Source: Bradyrhizobium sp. G127 (GTDB taxonomy: Bacteria; Pseudomonadota; Alphaproteobacteria; Rhizobiales; Xanthobacteraceae). Taken from it: a stretch of DNA of 64,000 bases. The stretch is taken from NCBI RefSeq assembly GCF_021502575.1, contig NZ_JAKFGN010000002.1, forward strand, positions 1,054,001 through 1,118,000. Direction: 5' to 3'. Positions 1-8,341 of the stretch are shown here, in pieces (positions within the stretch are counted from its first letter, which is position 1; the number at the start of each line of letters is the position of its first letter). Under the pieces are notes generated by a model, which searched no databases, had not been told where the DNA came from, and worked only from the letters and a program-made list of their open reading frames with translations. Made by a program: the position numbers and the translations under genes.

Positions 1-403
1 AATCGAGCCCGCTGTAGGTCTCGCGCGGATGATTGGAGACGATCGCGGTCGGGATCATCGGCAGTTCGCCGCGCCGCCAGCGATAAAGAATGTCGGCGAG
101 GCAATGATCGAATTTCGACACCATCAGCAGCACGCGGTGATGCGCGCTGCGGTCGCGCAACTGCCACGCCATCTCGAACGGCTTGGCGATGACGCCGAAC
201 CCGGCCTGCAGCGTGGCGAGGTCCGCCGTTGTCGCAGGCGAATCGAACATCACCCGCATGAAGAATTTTCCGGTCTCGATGTCGCTGTATTGCTGCGCGT
301 CGAGAATGTTCTGCCCGTTGGCGAACAGGAAGGTCGAGACCGCCGACACGATGCCGGGACGGTCTGGACAGGACAGGGTCAATACGAATTGCTGTGCAGA
401 CAT
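1..403 (-). CDS. purU: Formyltetrahydrofolate deformylase, N-terminal part (cut by window edge)
   Basis: The reading frame starts at an ATG read leftwards from 403 and stays open to the window edge, giving about 134 residues. The protein opens with [19 protein letters not shown], the ACT-domain opening typical of PurU, followed by ILDAQQYSD and FFMRVMFD. A linker then leads into the formyltransferase fold, with [19 protein letters not shown] and [10 protein letters not shown]. PurU hydrolyses 10-formyl-THF to formate and THF in the cytoplasm and balances one-carbon pools. The catalytic half lies outside the window. It is divergent from the uroporphyrinogen-III synthase gene across about 170 bases in which no clear signal was seen. 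The family call is firm. Confidence 0.93.
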   Translation of the reverse strand, partial: MSAQQFVLTLSCPDRPGIVSAVSTFLFANGQNILDAQQYSDIETGKFFMRVMFDSPATTADLATLQAGFGVIAKPFEMAWQLRDRSAHHRVLLMVSKFDHCLADILYRWRRGELPMIPTAIVSNHPRETYSGLD

Positions 404-572
404 GGGGGGCAGGATCTTGGGGGATCTGGAGGCGGGATGTGGCCCTCCTCTAGCACTCATGCGCAACTTTCGCCAATCCTGAGCAGAACAGGCTGGTCCT
501 CGCCAGCGAGCGGTCATAATCTGCCGGTATTCATGCAACTTTCGTCGCTGAAACGGCACTCCGAAGGGTCCT

Positions 573-1418
573 ATGGCTGGCAGACTTGATGGTTACCGAA
601 TTCTAATTCTGGAGACGCGCGAGGAAGCGCAGTTTTCCCGCCTGCTCTCCGAGCAGGGCGCGGACGTGCTGCAATGTCCGATGTTCACCATCCACGACGC
701 GCCGGACCCCGCCCCCGTCGAGGCGTGGATCAGGCTGTTCATCGCAAAACCCTTCGACGATCTGGTGCTGATGACCGGCGAAGGCCTGCGCCGGATGATG
801 AAAGTCGCGCAACGCATCGGCGTCGATCAGGATTTCATCGCCGCCATCGGCAAGGCCAAACGATACGCGCGCGGTCCGAAGCCGGTGCGCGCGCTGCGCG
901 AGATCGGCCTTGAAGCAAACGTCCAGACCGAGACGCCGACCTCGGAGGGCGTCGCCGCGATGCTGGCGAAGGAAAACCTCAACGGCCACCGCGTCGGATT
1001 GCAGCTTTATCCCGACAAGGATCACGGCAAACTGATTGCCGCGATCACGTCACTCGGCGCGAGCGTCGAGACCGTACTGCCCTACATCTATGACGGTGAG
1101 GCGGCGGAGACCAACATCGTCGCCGCCATCGACGAGATGGCGCAGGGCCGCGTCGATGCCATCGCGCTGACAAGTTCGGGACAGGTGCGGCGTCTGATCG
1201 AGGTGGCGCGCGCCCACGGCTGCGAGGACAAGCTGCGCGTGGGACTGGCGCAGACGCCGATTGCCTCGGTCGGCCCGGTGGTCTCTGACGAACTGAGCGC
1301 GAACGGCCTTACCACCGACATCTATCCCGCCAACGACTCGTTCTTCATGAAGCCGCTGATCAGCGCGATGGCGGTGGCGCTGAACAAAAATCCGCCGCGG
1401 GTGGCTCGACAAATTTAG
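573..1418 (+). CDS. hemD: Uroporphyrinogen-III synthase (HemD family)
   Basis: This 281-residue cytosolic protein has the two-lobed HemD layout. The N-terminal lobe has [20 protein letters not shown] and a middle [13 protein letters not shown] stretch. The C-terminal lobe has [19 protein letters not shown] and a closing [17 protein letters not shown], the usual HemD signature of TSSG and GPVTxxxL-like segments. The enzyme cyclises hydroxymethylbilane to uroporphyrinogen III in heme, siroheme and cobalamin synthesis. The ATG follows a GAAGGG ribosome site. It stands alone, with no hemC or other heme gene nearby. HemD proteins diverge strongly, so a paralogue with another role cannot be excluded. 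It is followed by a palindromic repeat. Confidence 0.8.
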   Translation: MAGRLDGYRILILETREEAQFSRLLSEQGADVLQCPMFTIHDAPDPAPVEAWIRLFIAKPFDDLVLMTGEGLRRMMKVAQRIGVDQDFIAAIGKAKRYARGPKPVRALREIGLEANVQTETPTSEGVAAMLAKENLNGHRVGLQLYPDKDHGKLIAAITSLGASVETVLPYIYDGEAAETNIVAAIDEMAQGRVDAIALTSSGQVRRLIEVARAHGCEDKLRVGLAQTPIASVGPVVSDELSANGLTTDIYPANDSFFMKPLISAMAVALNKNPPRVARQI

Positions 1419-1423
1419 TCGCC

Positions 1424-1505
1424 ATCACCGGGCTTGACCCGGTGATCCATCCTCTTCAAAAAATGCATCTCTAAAAAGATGGATGGCCGGGTCAAGCCCG
1501 GCCAT
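1424..1505. repeat. Paired-hairpin palindromic repeat (family B, copy 1)
   Basis: There are two perfect hairpins. The first (1424-1446) has 9-base arms ATCACCGGG / CCCGGTGAT around CTTGA. The second (1483-1505) has arms ATGGCCGGG / CCCGGCCAT around TCAAG. The segment between them carries GATCCATC and GATGGAT, so the whole unit can also fold on itself. The same plan recurs at 17802-17869. It lies just after the hemD stop and could end or stabilise that transcript. Confidence 0.8.
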
Positions 1506-1627
1506 GACGACTCGAATTTGTTTGCGCTTTCCACGCGATGTCGTCCCCGCCTTCGCGGGGACAACCCGGTGACGATTGCGCGATTGAACCGGATCGTGCA
1601 CCTTGTGAAAAAACACACAGGGTCGAA

Positions 1628-4093
1628 ATGCCGTCTCTCCCTCTTTCCCACCTGCGCGTCGTCGAACTTGGATCGGGCGACACGCTCGGCTATTGCGGCA
1701 AGCTGTTCGCGGATTTCGGCGCGGAGGTCATCAAGATCGAACCGCAAGGCGGCGATCCGGCGCGGCGTGTCGCCCCGCTGGCCGATGCCGGCGGCGGACA
1801 GCGCGAGAGCCTCACTTTCGCGTGGCTCAACACCAACAAGAAAAGTGTCACCGCCGATGCCGAAACGACGGCAGGCGCGGACAAGATTCTCACCCTGCTC
1901 GCCGGGGCCGACCTGCTGCTCGATGCGCGGCATCCCGACGAGGTGAAGGCGTCGCTGATTTCGCATGACCGCCTGCGCAAGGCCGATCCCGGCCTCGCCG
2001 TCACCGCGATCTCATGGTTCGGCGAACACGGCCCCTATCGCAACTATCAGGCCACCGATTCCGTCTGCCGCAGCCTTGCCGGGCTGGTAAAACTGGTCGG
2101 TCCGGTCGAAGGGCCGCCGGTGCTGCCGCGCGACGGCCAGATCGGCGTGATGGGCGGGCTGACCGCGTTCATTCCGAGCCTCGCCGGACTCTACGGACAT
2201 GCCCACGGCGCGCGGCGCTTCGCGGTCAACAATCTCGAAGCGCTGCTGCATATCAGCGAATTCGACACCGGCCTCGCGCTGGAAGCCGGGTTTACCCGCC
2301 CGCGCGCCGGGATCAACCGCTTCGGGCGCGGCTATCCGAGCGGCGCGTTTCAGACCAGACACGGCTGGCTCGGCGTCACCGTGGTGACTCCGGCGCAATG
2401 GACGGCGTTCTGCACGTTGCTCGACATGCCGGAGCTTGCCGACGATCCGAACTACAACACCACCATTGCACGCTTCCATCATGCGGATGCGTTGAAGACC
2501 ATCATCACCCCGGCGCTGCTGACGCAGACCGCGCAACACTGGTTCGAGAAGGGCATCGAACTGCGGCTGCCGCTCGCCATCGTGCCCGACATGCAGGAAT
2601 TGCTCGAACAGGAGGTGCATCGCAGCCGCGGCGCGTTCGGCACTGTCGAGATCGGCGCTGCATCGTTCGAAGGCCCTGTGCTGCCGCAACACCTCACGCG
2701 CGCGAAACCAAAACCGAACGGGCGCGCGCCGCTGGCCGGCGCGGACGACAACACGCCTTTGCCCGCGCACAAGCGAAACGCGACACGCGCGGCGACGCCG
2801 CAGGATGCGCTGCCGCTGAAGGGCTTGCGCATCATCGATCTCACCATGGGCTGGGCCGGCCCCACCGCGACGCGCCAGATGGGCGATCTCGGCGCCGACG
2901 TTATTAAAGTGGAGTCCTGCCAGTATCCCGACTGGTTTCGCGGCACCGACACGCGGCCGCCCTATCACGAGGAGCGGACCTACGAAAAAACCTACTGGTT
3001 CCAGATGAACAACCGCAACAAGCGCGGCATCACGCTGGACCTCACATCCGAAGCCGGTCTCACGCTGCTCAAGCGGCTGATGAAGGACGCCGACGCGGTG
3101 ATCGACAATTACGCCGCCGACGTGATGCCGCGGCTCGGCCTCGGCGTCGACGAGATTCTAAAAATCAATCCGCGCCTCGTGGTGGTGACGATGCCGGCGT
3201 TCGGCATGACCGGAAAATGGAGCGGCGTGCGTGCCTATGGCTCGACGCTCGAGCAGGCGTCCGGATTGCCATCGGTGACGGGCGGCCCCGACGATCCGCC
3301 CGTCATGCTGCATGCGGCCATCGGCGATCCGGTCGGCGGGCTGAACGCGGCGGCGGCGCTGCTGCTCGGCTTCATGCATCAGAGACACACCGGCGAAGGC
3401 CAGCACATCGATCTCAGCCAGGTCGAATGCATGCTGCCGATGGTGGCGCCGTCGATCCTCGAACAGTCGGCCACCGGCAAGACCAGTCCGCGCATCGGCA
3501 ATCGTCATCCGCACTATGTGCCGAACGGCTGCTTCCCGACGCTCGGCATCGATCAGTGGATCACGCTGGCCGCGCGGACCGACGGCGAATGGCGCGCGCT
3601 GTGCGGCGTGATGCGCCGGCCGGACCTCGCCAATGACGCTGCGCTGGCGTCGATCGACGGACGCCGCGCCCATGAGGACCGCATCGAGGTCGCGATCCGG
3701 CAATGGCTTGCCGACGTGCGTCCCGACATCGCGATGGTGACATTGCAGGCGGCCGGCATTCCCGCCGGCATCGCCAAGCTGCCGCAGGATCTCGCCTCCG
3801 ATCCGCATCTGCTGAAGACCGGCCACTGGCAGCCGAGCGACCGGCCGTTCATGGGTCCGCATCTGTTGCCGTCGGTGGCTTATCGCGAGGGCGACAGCGA
3901 GTTGCCCTACCCGATCGTCCATCTCGCGCCGACGCTCGGCCAGCACAACGATGAAGTGCTGCGCGGCGTGCTCGGGTTGAGCGACGCCGAGATCGCGGAG
4001 CTTGCGCGCAACGACGTGATCGGCACGTCCGCGACATTGCCGAAGCCGAAAAAGAAAAAGACCGAGGGCCGGACCGCCAGCGCGGCGGGTTAA
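1628..4093 (+). CDS. Tandem-domain CaiB/BaiF family III CoA-transferase
   Basis: Two CaiB/BaiF domains are fused in one chain of 821 residues, about twice the usual length. Domain 1 covers roughly residues 1-375, opening with LRVVELGSGDTLGYCGKLFADFG. Domain 2 starts near residue 395 with LKGLRIIDLTMGWAGPTATR and has the NRNKRGITLDL segment. A D-x3-G motif typical of the catalytic aspartate is present in both halves: Asp169 (DGQIG) and Asp567 (DPVGG). The family moves CoA between acids through a glutamyl or aspartyl-CoA intermediate. The frame is open upstream of 1628, but homology starts at this ATG. The substrate is unknown; fused forms are seen among bile-acid and aromatic-acid CoA-transferases. 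It stands alone on its strand. Confidence 0.88.
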   Translation: MPSLPLSHLRVVELGSGDTLGYCGKLFADFGAEVIKIEPQGGDPARRVAPLADAGGGQRESLTFAWLNTNKKSVTADAETTAGADKILTLLAGADLLLDARHPDEVKASLISHDRLRKADPGLAVTAISWFGEHGPYRNYQATDSVCRSLAGLVKLVGPVEGPPVLPRDGQIGVMGGLTAFIPSLAGLYGHAHGARRFAVNNLEALLHISEFDTGLALEAGFTRPRAGINRFGRGYPSGAFQTRHGWLGVTVVTPAQWTAFCTLLDMPELADDPNYNTTIARFHHADALKTIITPALLTQTAQHWFEKGIELRLPLAIVPDMQELLEQEVHRSRGAFGTVEIGAASFEGPVLPQHLTRAKPKPNGRAPLAGADDNTPLPAHKRNATRAATPQDALPLKGLRIIDLTMGWAGPTATRQMGDLGADVIKVESCQYPDWFRGTDTRPPYHEERTYEKTYWFQMNNRNKRGITLDLTSEAGLTLLKRLMKDADAVIDNYAADVMPRLGLGVDEILKINPRLVVVTMPAFGMTGKWSGVRAYGSTLEQASGLPSVTGGPDDPPVMLHAAIGDPVGGLNAAAALLLGFMHQRHTGEGQHIDLSQVECMLPMVAPSILEQSATGKTSPRIGNRHPHYVPNGCFPTLGIDQWITLAARTDGEWRALCGVMRRPDLANDAALASIDGRRAHEDRIEVAIRQWLADVRPDIAMVTLQAAGIPAGIAKLPQDLASDPHLLKTGHWQPSDRPFMGPHLLPSVAYREGDSELPYPIVHLAPTLGQHNDEVLRGVLGLSDAEIAELARNDVIGTSATLPKPKKKKTEGRTASAAG

Positions 4094-4104
4094 TTTCTTC
4101 AACC

Positions 4105-4214
4105 CGTCATTCCGGATCGGTTTGCGAAGCACACCGACCCGGAATCTCGAAGAGTATCGGAAGCAACTTCTGGATTCGGGGTTCGCTCGCAACAGCTCGC
4201 GCCCCGGAATGACG
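4105..4214. repeat. Long inverted repeat ending in CGTCATTCCGG / CCGGAATGACG
   Basis: Perfect 11-base outer arms (4105-4115 and 4204-4214) enclose about 88 bases with internal partial pairing (CCGACCCGGAATC, GGATTCGGGG). This resembles the CGTCATTCC...GGAATGACG elements that are common between genes in Bradyrhizobium relatives. It lies between two convergent genes, the CoA-transferase and yjbQ, and could serve as a two-way terminator. Confidence 0.7.
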
Positions 4215-4222
4215 ATTGGTAT

Positions 4223-4684
4223 TCAGACTCTGCCCCAACTCCCCATGAACTGCATCACCACCTCGCGGCTGTGCGGCCGCGCGCGATGCTCGATCAAGTA
4301 GACCGCCTGCCAGGTGCCGAGCGCGAGCGATCCGCCGATCACCGGTATTTGCAGGTTGGTGCAGGTCAGCATGGTCTTGATATGGGCCGGCATGTCGTCC
4401 GGACCTTCCACTGTGTGACGCCAGCCGCCGTCCACCGGCGCGAACCGCCGCAACGATGTGATGAGATCAGCCAGCACATCCGGATCGGCATTTTCCTGAA
4501 TGGTCAGCGATGCCGAGGTATGGCGGATGAATAGACCGACGCAGCCATTCTGGCCGCCGGTCTCTTTCAGGAATCGCGCGACCTCGCGGGTGATGTCGAC
4601 AAATCCCTCGCCCTTCGTCGGCACGGTGAGCACCGACGTGGCAATGGTCTCTACCCTGGTCGCATGAACCGGCGTCTGCTTCAT
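4223..4684 (-). CDS. YjbQ / UPF0047 family protein
   Basis: The 153-residue product is full length for the YjbQ (UPF0047) family. The hallmark blocks are visible: HTSASLTIQENADPDV at about residues 55-70, GPDDMPAHIKTMLT near 105-117, and IGGSLALGTWQAVYLIEHR near the C-terminus. The E. coli member has weak thiamin-phosphate synthase activity and can rescue thiE defects, but the true role of the family is not settled. No signal peptide or membrane segment is seen. It is followed on the same strand by nothing else; the neighbouring DUF1810 gene lies 14 bases upstream and could be co-transcribed. Confidence 0.88.
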   Translation of the reverse strand: MKQTPVHATRVETIATSVLTVPTKGEGFVDITREVARFLKETGGQNGCVGLFIRHTSASLTIQENADPDVLADLITSLRRFAPVDGGWRHTVEGPDDMPAHIKTMLTCTNLQIPVIGGSLALGTWQAVYLIEHRARPHSREVVMQFMGSWGRV

Positions 4685-4698
4685 GGCGGCATCATCAC

Positions 4699-5118
4699 TT
4701 AAAGCCGCGCGGCTGTCGCCGGATCTTCCTCGCCCCCGAAGTATTTTTTCAGCGCTGCGACGAACTCCGCGTTGTCCGCGGTCGCCCGCGCAAACAGCGT
4801 CATCGACGATCTGAACTTCATGTCGTCCGGCTGGCCAAGAACCGCAGTGATGTTATTGCCCGCCACGGCGTTCACCAGCCGCGTGCATTCGCGCAGCCTC
4901 GGCCCGAGCACCGGATGCGCGAGATAGGCCACGGCCTCGGCAAGCGAGCCGATGGCATAGCGCTGGGCCATCGCGCTGTGTCCGAGGCCCTCGATCTGCG
5001 GAAAGACGAACCACATCCAGTGGCTCTGCTTGCGGCCGGCTTGCAGTTCGGACAGCACGCGCGGATAAACCTGCTCCTGCGCGGCGACGAAACGCTCGAG
5101 ATTGTAGCTGTCGGTCAT
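4699..5118 (-). CDS. DUF1810 family protein
   Basis: The protein has 139 residues, from an ATG at 5118 (MTDSYNLERFVAAQEQVYP). An in-frame extension of 20 residues upstream has no family similarity and was left out. Characteristic DUF1810 segments are QSHWMWFVFPQIEGLG, YAIGSLAEAVAYLAHPVLG and DDMKFRSSMTLFA. The family is a small cytosolic helical fold of unknown biochemical role, sometimes mislabelled calpastatin. It lies upstream of yjbQ on the same strand. Nothing in the sequence suggests a specific partner. Confidence 0.87.
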   Translation of the reverse strand: MTDSYNLERFVAAQEQVYPRVLSELQAGRKQSHWMWFVFPQIEGLGHSAMAQRYAIGSLAEAVAYLAHPVLGPRLRECTRLVNAVAGNNITAVLGQPDDMKFRSSMTLFARATADNAEFVAALKKYFGGEEDPATAARL

Positions 5119-5179
5119 GGCTCCGCACGGAAAGACGGGCGCACCGCACATCCGGTGCGCCCATGAACGTCCCGGCACT

Positions 5180-5536
5180 CTACATCGCGACGCCGTAATA
5201 GTCGCCCAGCCCCTTGGTGCGCGTGCCGCTCCAGTCCCATTCGCTTTCGTCGGCGTATTTCGGCGCGCCCTTCAGCTTTTCAACCGGAATCATGGTCTGA
5301 TAGCCGCCGAGTTCGACGTTGTATTTCAGCGACGACCACGGCAGCGGATAGTGATCGTCGCCGATGCCGAGGAATCCGCCGAAGCTGAGCACGGCATACG
5401 ACACCTTGCCTGTGGTCTTTTCGATCATCACGCGCTCGATCGACCCGATCTTGTCGCCGTCCGCGCCGTAGACCGCGGTTCCGTCGACCTTGTCGCTGCC
5501 GATCAAGGTGGATGTTTCACGTGCGTCCTGAGCCAT
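5180..5536 (-). CDS. PRC-barrel domain protein
   Basis: This is a small cytosolic protein of 118 residues. The PRC-barrel core runs from about residue 15 (LIGSDKVDGTAVYG) through DKIGSIERVMIEKTTGKVSYAVL to DDHYPLPWSSLKYN. The family is a beta-barrel adaptor found in photosynthetic reaction-centre H subunits and in RNA-maturation factor RimM. Stand-alone forms like this are widespread in Rhizobiales and may be stress related, but no function is proven. The ATG at 5536 was preferred over one 12 bases upstream because GGAGG sits six bases before it. Confidence 0.85.
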   Translation of the reverse strand: MAQDARETSTLIGSDKVDGTAVYGADGDKIGSIERVMIEKTTGKVSYAVLSFGGFLGIGDDHYPLPWSSLKYNVELGGYQTMIPVEKLKGAPKYADESEWDWSGTRTKGLGDYYGVAM

Positions 5537-5633
5537 TGTTGCCTCCATCGTTTCGTGACCTGTGAAGCCAACGATGGAGGCGAATGCACGTTCCCCGATG
5601 CGGCAAAAACTCCCGAGCGGAACCTGCAGCAGC

Positions 5634-6575
5634 CTACGGCTTGCCGTGCTCGCGCAAGAATGCGGCGTAGGCGCGCTTCATGCCGTCCTCGAGCGACGTC
5701 GAGGCGCGCCATCCGGTTTTCGCGAGCTTCTCGACATCGAGCAGCTTGCGCGGCGTGCCATCCGGCTTGGTCGGATCGAACGCGATCGCGCCGGTGTAGC
5801 CCACGGTCTTCGCCACCACGCGGGCGAAATCGGCGATCGAAATATCCTCCCCGGTGCCGACATTGATCAGGCTGCCGTCGGAATAGTTCTTCATCAGATG
5901 GATCGAGGCGTCGGCCATGTCGTCGACATACAGGAACTCGCGCCGCGGCGTGCCGGTGCCCCACACCACCACCTCGCGCGCGCCGCTCTCCTTCGCCTCA
6001 TGGAAACGGCGGATCAGCGCCGCGACGACGTGGCTGTATTGCGGATGATAGTTGTCGCCGGGGCCGTAGAGATTGGTCGGCATGATGCTGATGAAGTCGC
6101 TGCCGTACTGGCTGCGATAGGCTTCCGCCATCTTGACGCCGGCGATCTTGGCGATCGCATAGGGCTCGTTGGTCGGCTCCAGCGTGCCGGTCAGCAGCGA
6201 ATCCTCGCGTAGCGGCTGCGGGGCGAGCTTCGGATAGATGCAGGAGGAGCCGAGAAACAGCAGCTTCTCAACGCCGTGCACATGGGCGGCGTGGATGACG
6301 TTGGTGGCGATCAGCAGGTTCTGGTAGATGAACTCGGCGCGCAGGTCGTTGTTGGCGACGATGCCGCCGACCTTGGCGGCGGCATGAAACACGACCTGCG
6401 GACGATTGGCGGCGAACCAGCGGTTGGTCGCGGCCTGATCGAGCAGGTCGACCTCGCTTCGCTGCACGGTGAGAATGTCGACGCCTTCGCGGCCGAGGCG
6501 GCGCACCAAAGCGCTGCCGACCATGCCGCGATGGCCCGCGACAAAAACGCGCTTGCCCTTCAGGTCAAACGGCAT
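5634..6575 (-). CDS. fcl: GDP-L-fucose synthase
   Basis: This 313-residue extended short-chain dehydrogenase converts GDP-4-keto-6-deoxymannose to GDP-L-fucose with NADPH, by epimerisation at C3/C5 followed by reduction. It shows the [13 protein letters not shown] nucleotide-binding loop at residues 11-23, SSCIYP at 110-115, the catalytic Tyr139 and Lys143 in PYAIAK, and [14 protein letters not shown]. All are diagnostic of Fcl/WcaG. A GTG at 6584 could extend it by three residues. The expected partner, GDP-mannose 4,6-dehydratase, is not in the window, so the sugar pathway must be split. The product would feed surface polysaccharide or Nod-factor decoration. Confidence 0.93.
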   Translation of the reverse strand: MPFDLKGKRVFVAGHRGMVGSALVRRLGREGVDILTVQRSEVDLLDQAATNRWFAANRPQVVFHAAAKVGGIVANNDLRAEFIYQNLLIATNVIHAAHVHGVEKLLFLGSSCIYPKLAPQPLREDSLLTGTLEPTNEPYAIAKIAGVKMAEAYRSQYGSDFISIMPTNLYGPGDNYHPQYSHVVAALIRRFHEAKESGAREVVVWGTGTPRREFLYVDDMADASIHLMKNYSDGSLINVGTGEDISIADFARVVAKTVGYTGAIAFDPTKPDGTPRKLLDVEKLAKTGWRASTSLEDGMKRAYAAFLREHGKP

Positions 6576-6928
6576 GACGGTCACCGGCCACTACACGCCC
6601 CCGGCTCACAAGCGCCGCCTTTGCAATCCTGCATAAAAACGCGCCGCTTGCCGCCGTACACACTTCCGTCATCGCTTTCGCCGCACCGACTAAAAAACAG
6701 TCAACATCCCGCAGCGGCATATGCTGGGTATGCCGTGTCAATGCAAGTTAAACGATGGGAGGCCCCGCCCATTTTTACGGAGCGCACATTAAGCATTCCC
6801 GGTGCGGGCTCAAGACCGGGCTTGCGAGTCCCGCGGCCTTGGCCCACAATCCACAAATGAATGGCAGGGGTGCGTTGAGGTCATACTCAAGCGCTCACAA
6901 AAGCCGTCGGTAATTCAGGGAGAAGATC
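6576..6928. other. Long intergenic region upstream of ABC system 1
   Basis: These 353 bases between the divergent fcl and ABC operon 1 contain no convincing gene. The clearest structure is the dyad at 6715-6735. An A-rich patch (CTAAAAAACAGTCAAC, near 6690-6705) lies beside it. A ribosome site AGGGAG precedes the binding-protein ATG at 6929. Both flanking promoters must lie here, but no consensus -35/-10 pair stands out. Confidence 0.6.
6715..6735. promoter_or_regulatory. Candidate operator dyad upstream of ABC system 1
   Basis: A perfect inverted repeat CGGCATA / TATGCCG (6715-6721 and 6729-6735) has a 7-base spacer. It is about 195 bases upstream of the binding-protein start and 140 bases upstream of fcl. 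The spacing of the arms suits a dimeric regulator. No regulator can be assigned, and a transcribed hairpin is the alternative. Confidence 0.4.
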
Positions 6929-8161
6929 ATGCGAAAATTAGTGTTGGCTGCGGCTTTTGCGTTTCCGCTGTGCGGAACTGCTCTCGCGCAGGAGACCGTG
7001 AAAATCGGTTACATCGATCCGCTGTCGGGCGGCGGCGCCAGTGTCGGCGAAATCGGCCTCAAGACCTTCCAGTATCTGGCCGAAGAGCTGAACGCCAAGG
7101 GCGGCATTCTCGGCAAGAAGGTCGAAATCGTTCCGCTCGACAACAAGACCAATCCGCAGGAAAGCCTGATCCAGGCGCAGAAGGCAATCGACTCCGGCGT
7201 GCGCTACCTCACCCAGGGCAACGGCTCCTCGGTTGCGGGCGCGCTGAGCGACTTCGTCACCAAGTACAACGAACGCAACCCCGGCAAGGAAGTGCTCTAC
7301 TTCAACTACGCCGCGGTGGACCCGATCCTCACCAACGACAAGTGCAGCTTCGCGCACTTCCGCTGGGACGCTAACTCAGACATCAAGATGGAAGCCCTCA
7401 CCAACTATATGAAGGGCGTCCCAAGCATCAAGAAGCTGTACCTGATCAATCAGGACTATTCGTTCGGCGAATCCGTGCGCACCACCGCGCGCGCGATGCT
7501 GAAGGAAAAGCGTCCCGACATCGAGATCGTCGGCGATGAAAAGCACCCGCTGCTGAAGATCACCGACTTCGCGCCCTACATTGCGAAGATCAAGGCATCG
7601 GGCGCCGACACCGTGATCACCGGCAACTGGGGCCAGGACTTCGCGCTGCTGCTGAAGGCCGCCGCCGACGCCGGCCTCAAGGTGGGCTGGTACACTTACT
7701 ACGCGGGCGGAGCCGGTGGCCCTACCGCCATCAAGCAGGGCAACCTCAACGATCAGGTTTACACGATCGTCGAAGGCGTCGCCAACATCGACCACAAGGA
7801 ATCGGTCGAGTTCGAGAAGGCGTTCCGGGCGAAGTACAACGGCCAGACCTTCTGGTACCCGCGCGCGGCCAACGAAATGCGGATGCTGGCGCTGGCAGCC
7901 GAGAAGGCCAAGTCGATTGAGCCCGTGAAGGTCGCAGCGGCCCTCGAAGGCATGGACTTCAACGTCTTCACCGGCGGCAAGGGCTTCATGCGCAAGGACG
8001 ATCACCAGTTCTTCCAGCCGATGTATGTCGCCCAGTTCGGCGAAATGAAGAACAAGGAGCCGTTCGACGAAGAGAAGACCGGCTGGGGCTGGAAGGTCGT
8101 CGCCAAGATCGACGCCGACAAGACCGTCCTGCCGACCACCTGCAAGATGACCCGCCCGTAA
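6929..8161 (+). CDS. ABC transporter substrate-binding protein, branched-chain amino acid type (system 1)
   Basis: This periplasmic type I binding protein of 410 residues belongs to the Leu/Ile/Val-binding family. A signal peptide covers residues 1-20 (MRKLVLAAAFAFPLCGTALA), followed by QETVKIGYIDPLSGGGASVG, the usual opening of the mature domain. Two Rossmann lobes follow, with KKLYLINQDYSFGESV and GADTVITGNWGQDF. It is the first gene of a five-gene unit with two permeases and two ATPases, the complete LivKHMGF-type composition. The binding pocket cannot be read for substrate; relatives take amino acids, urea, amides or aromatic acids. A 180-base gap with a hairpin repeat separates it from the permease, which often keeps the binding-protein message more abundant. 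Confidence 0.9.
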   Translation: MRKLVLAAAFAFPLCGTALAQETVKIGYIDPLSGGGASVGEIGLKTFQYLAEELNAKGGILGKKVEIVPLDNKTNPQESLIQAQKAIDSGVRYLTQGNGSSVAGALSDFVTKYNERNPGKEVLYFNYAAVDPILTNDKCSFAHFRWDANSDIKMEALTNYMKGVPSIKKLYLINQDYSFGESVRTTARAMLKEKRPDIEIVGDEKHPLLKITDFAPYIAKIKASGADTVITGNWGQDFALLLKAAADAGLKVGWYTYYAGGAGGPTAIKQGNLNDQVYTIVEGVANIDHKESVEFEKAFRAKYNGQTFWYPRAANEMRMLALAAEKAKSIEPVKVAAALEGMDFNVFTGGKGFMRKDDHQFFQPMYVAQFGEMKNKEPFDEEKTGWGWKVVAKIDADKTVLPTTCKMTRP

Positions 8162-8183
8162 CCGGCATCGTCGATGCAATCCC

Positions 8184-8299
8184 CCTCTCCCCGCTCGCGG
8201 GGAGAGGCTTGGGGTCAGGGGCAACTTCATCTGATCCGTCATAGAGCCCCTCACCCGGATTGCTCCGCAATCCGACCTCTCCCCGTACGCGGGACGAGG
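8184..8299. repeat. CTCTCCCCGC hairpin repeat (family A, copy 1)
   Basis: It begins with the hairpin CCTCTCCCCGC / GCGGGGAGAGG (8184-8194 and 8197-8207). It then has GGGGTCAGGGGCAACTT and a degenerate second arm ending CCTCTCCCCGTACGCGGGACGAGG. Further copies lie near 12076, 21205, 22201 and 24900. This copy lies between the binding-protein gene and the first permease gene of ABC system 1, in a position suited to protect the upstream message or lower read-through. Confidence 0.75.
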
Positions 8300-8341
8300 T
8301 GAAGCCAAAGTCGTCCCTCGTTTGAGGCAAGGTGCTGCGCC

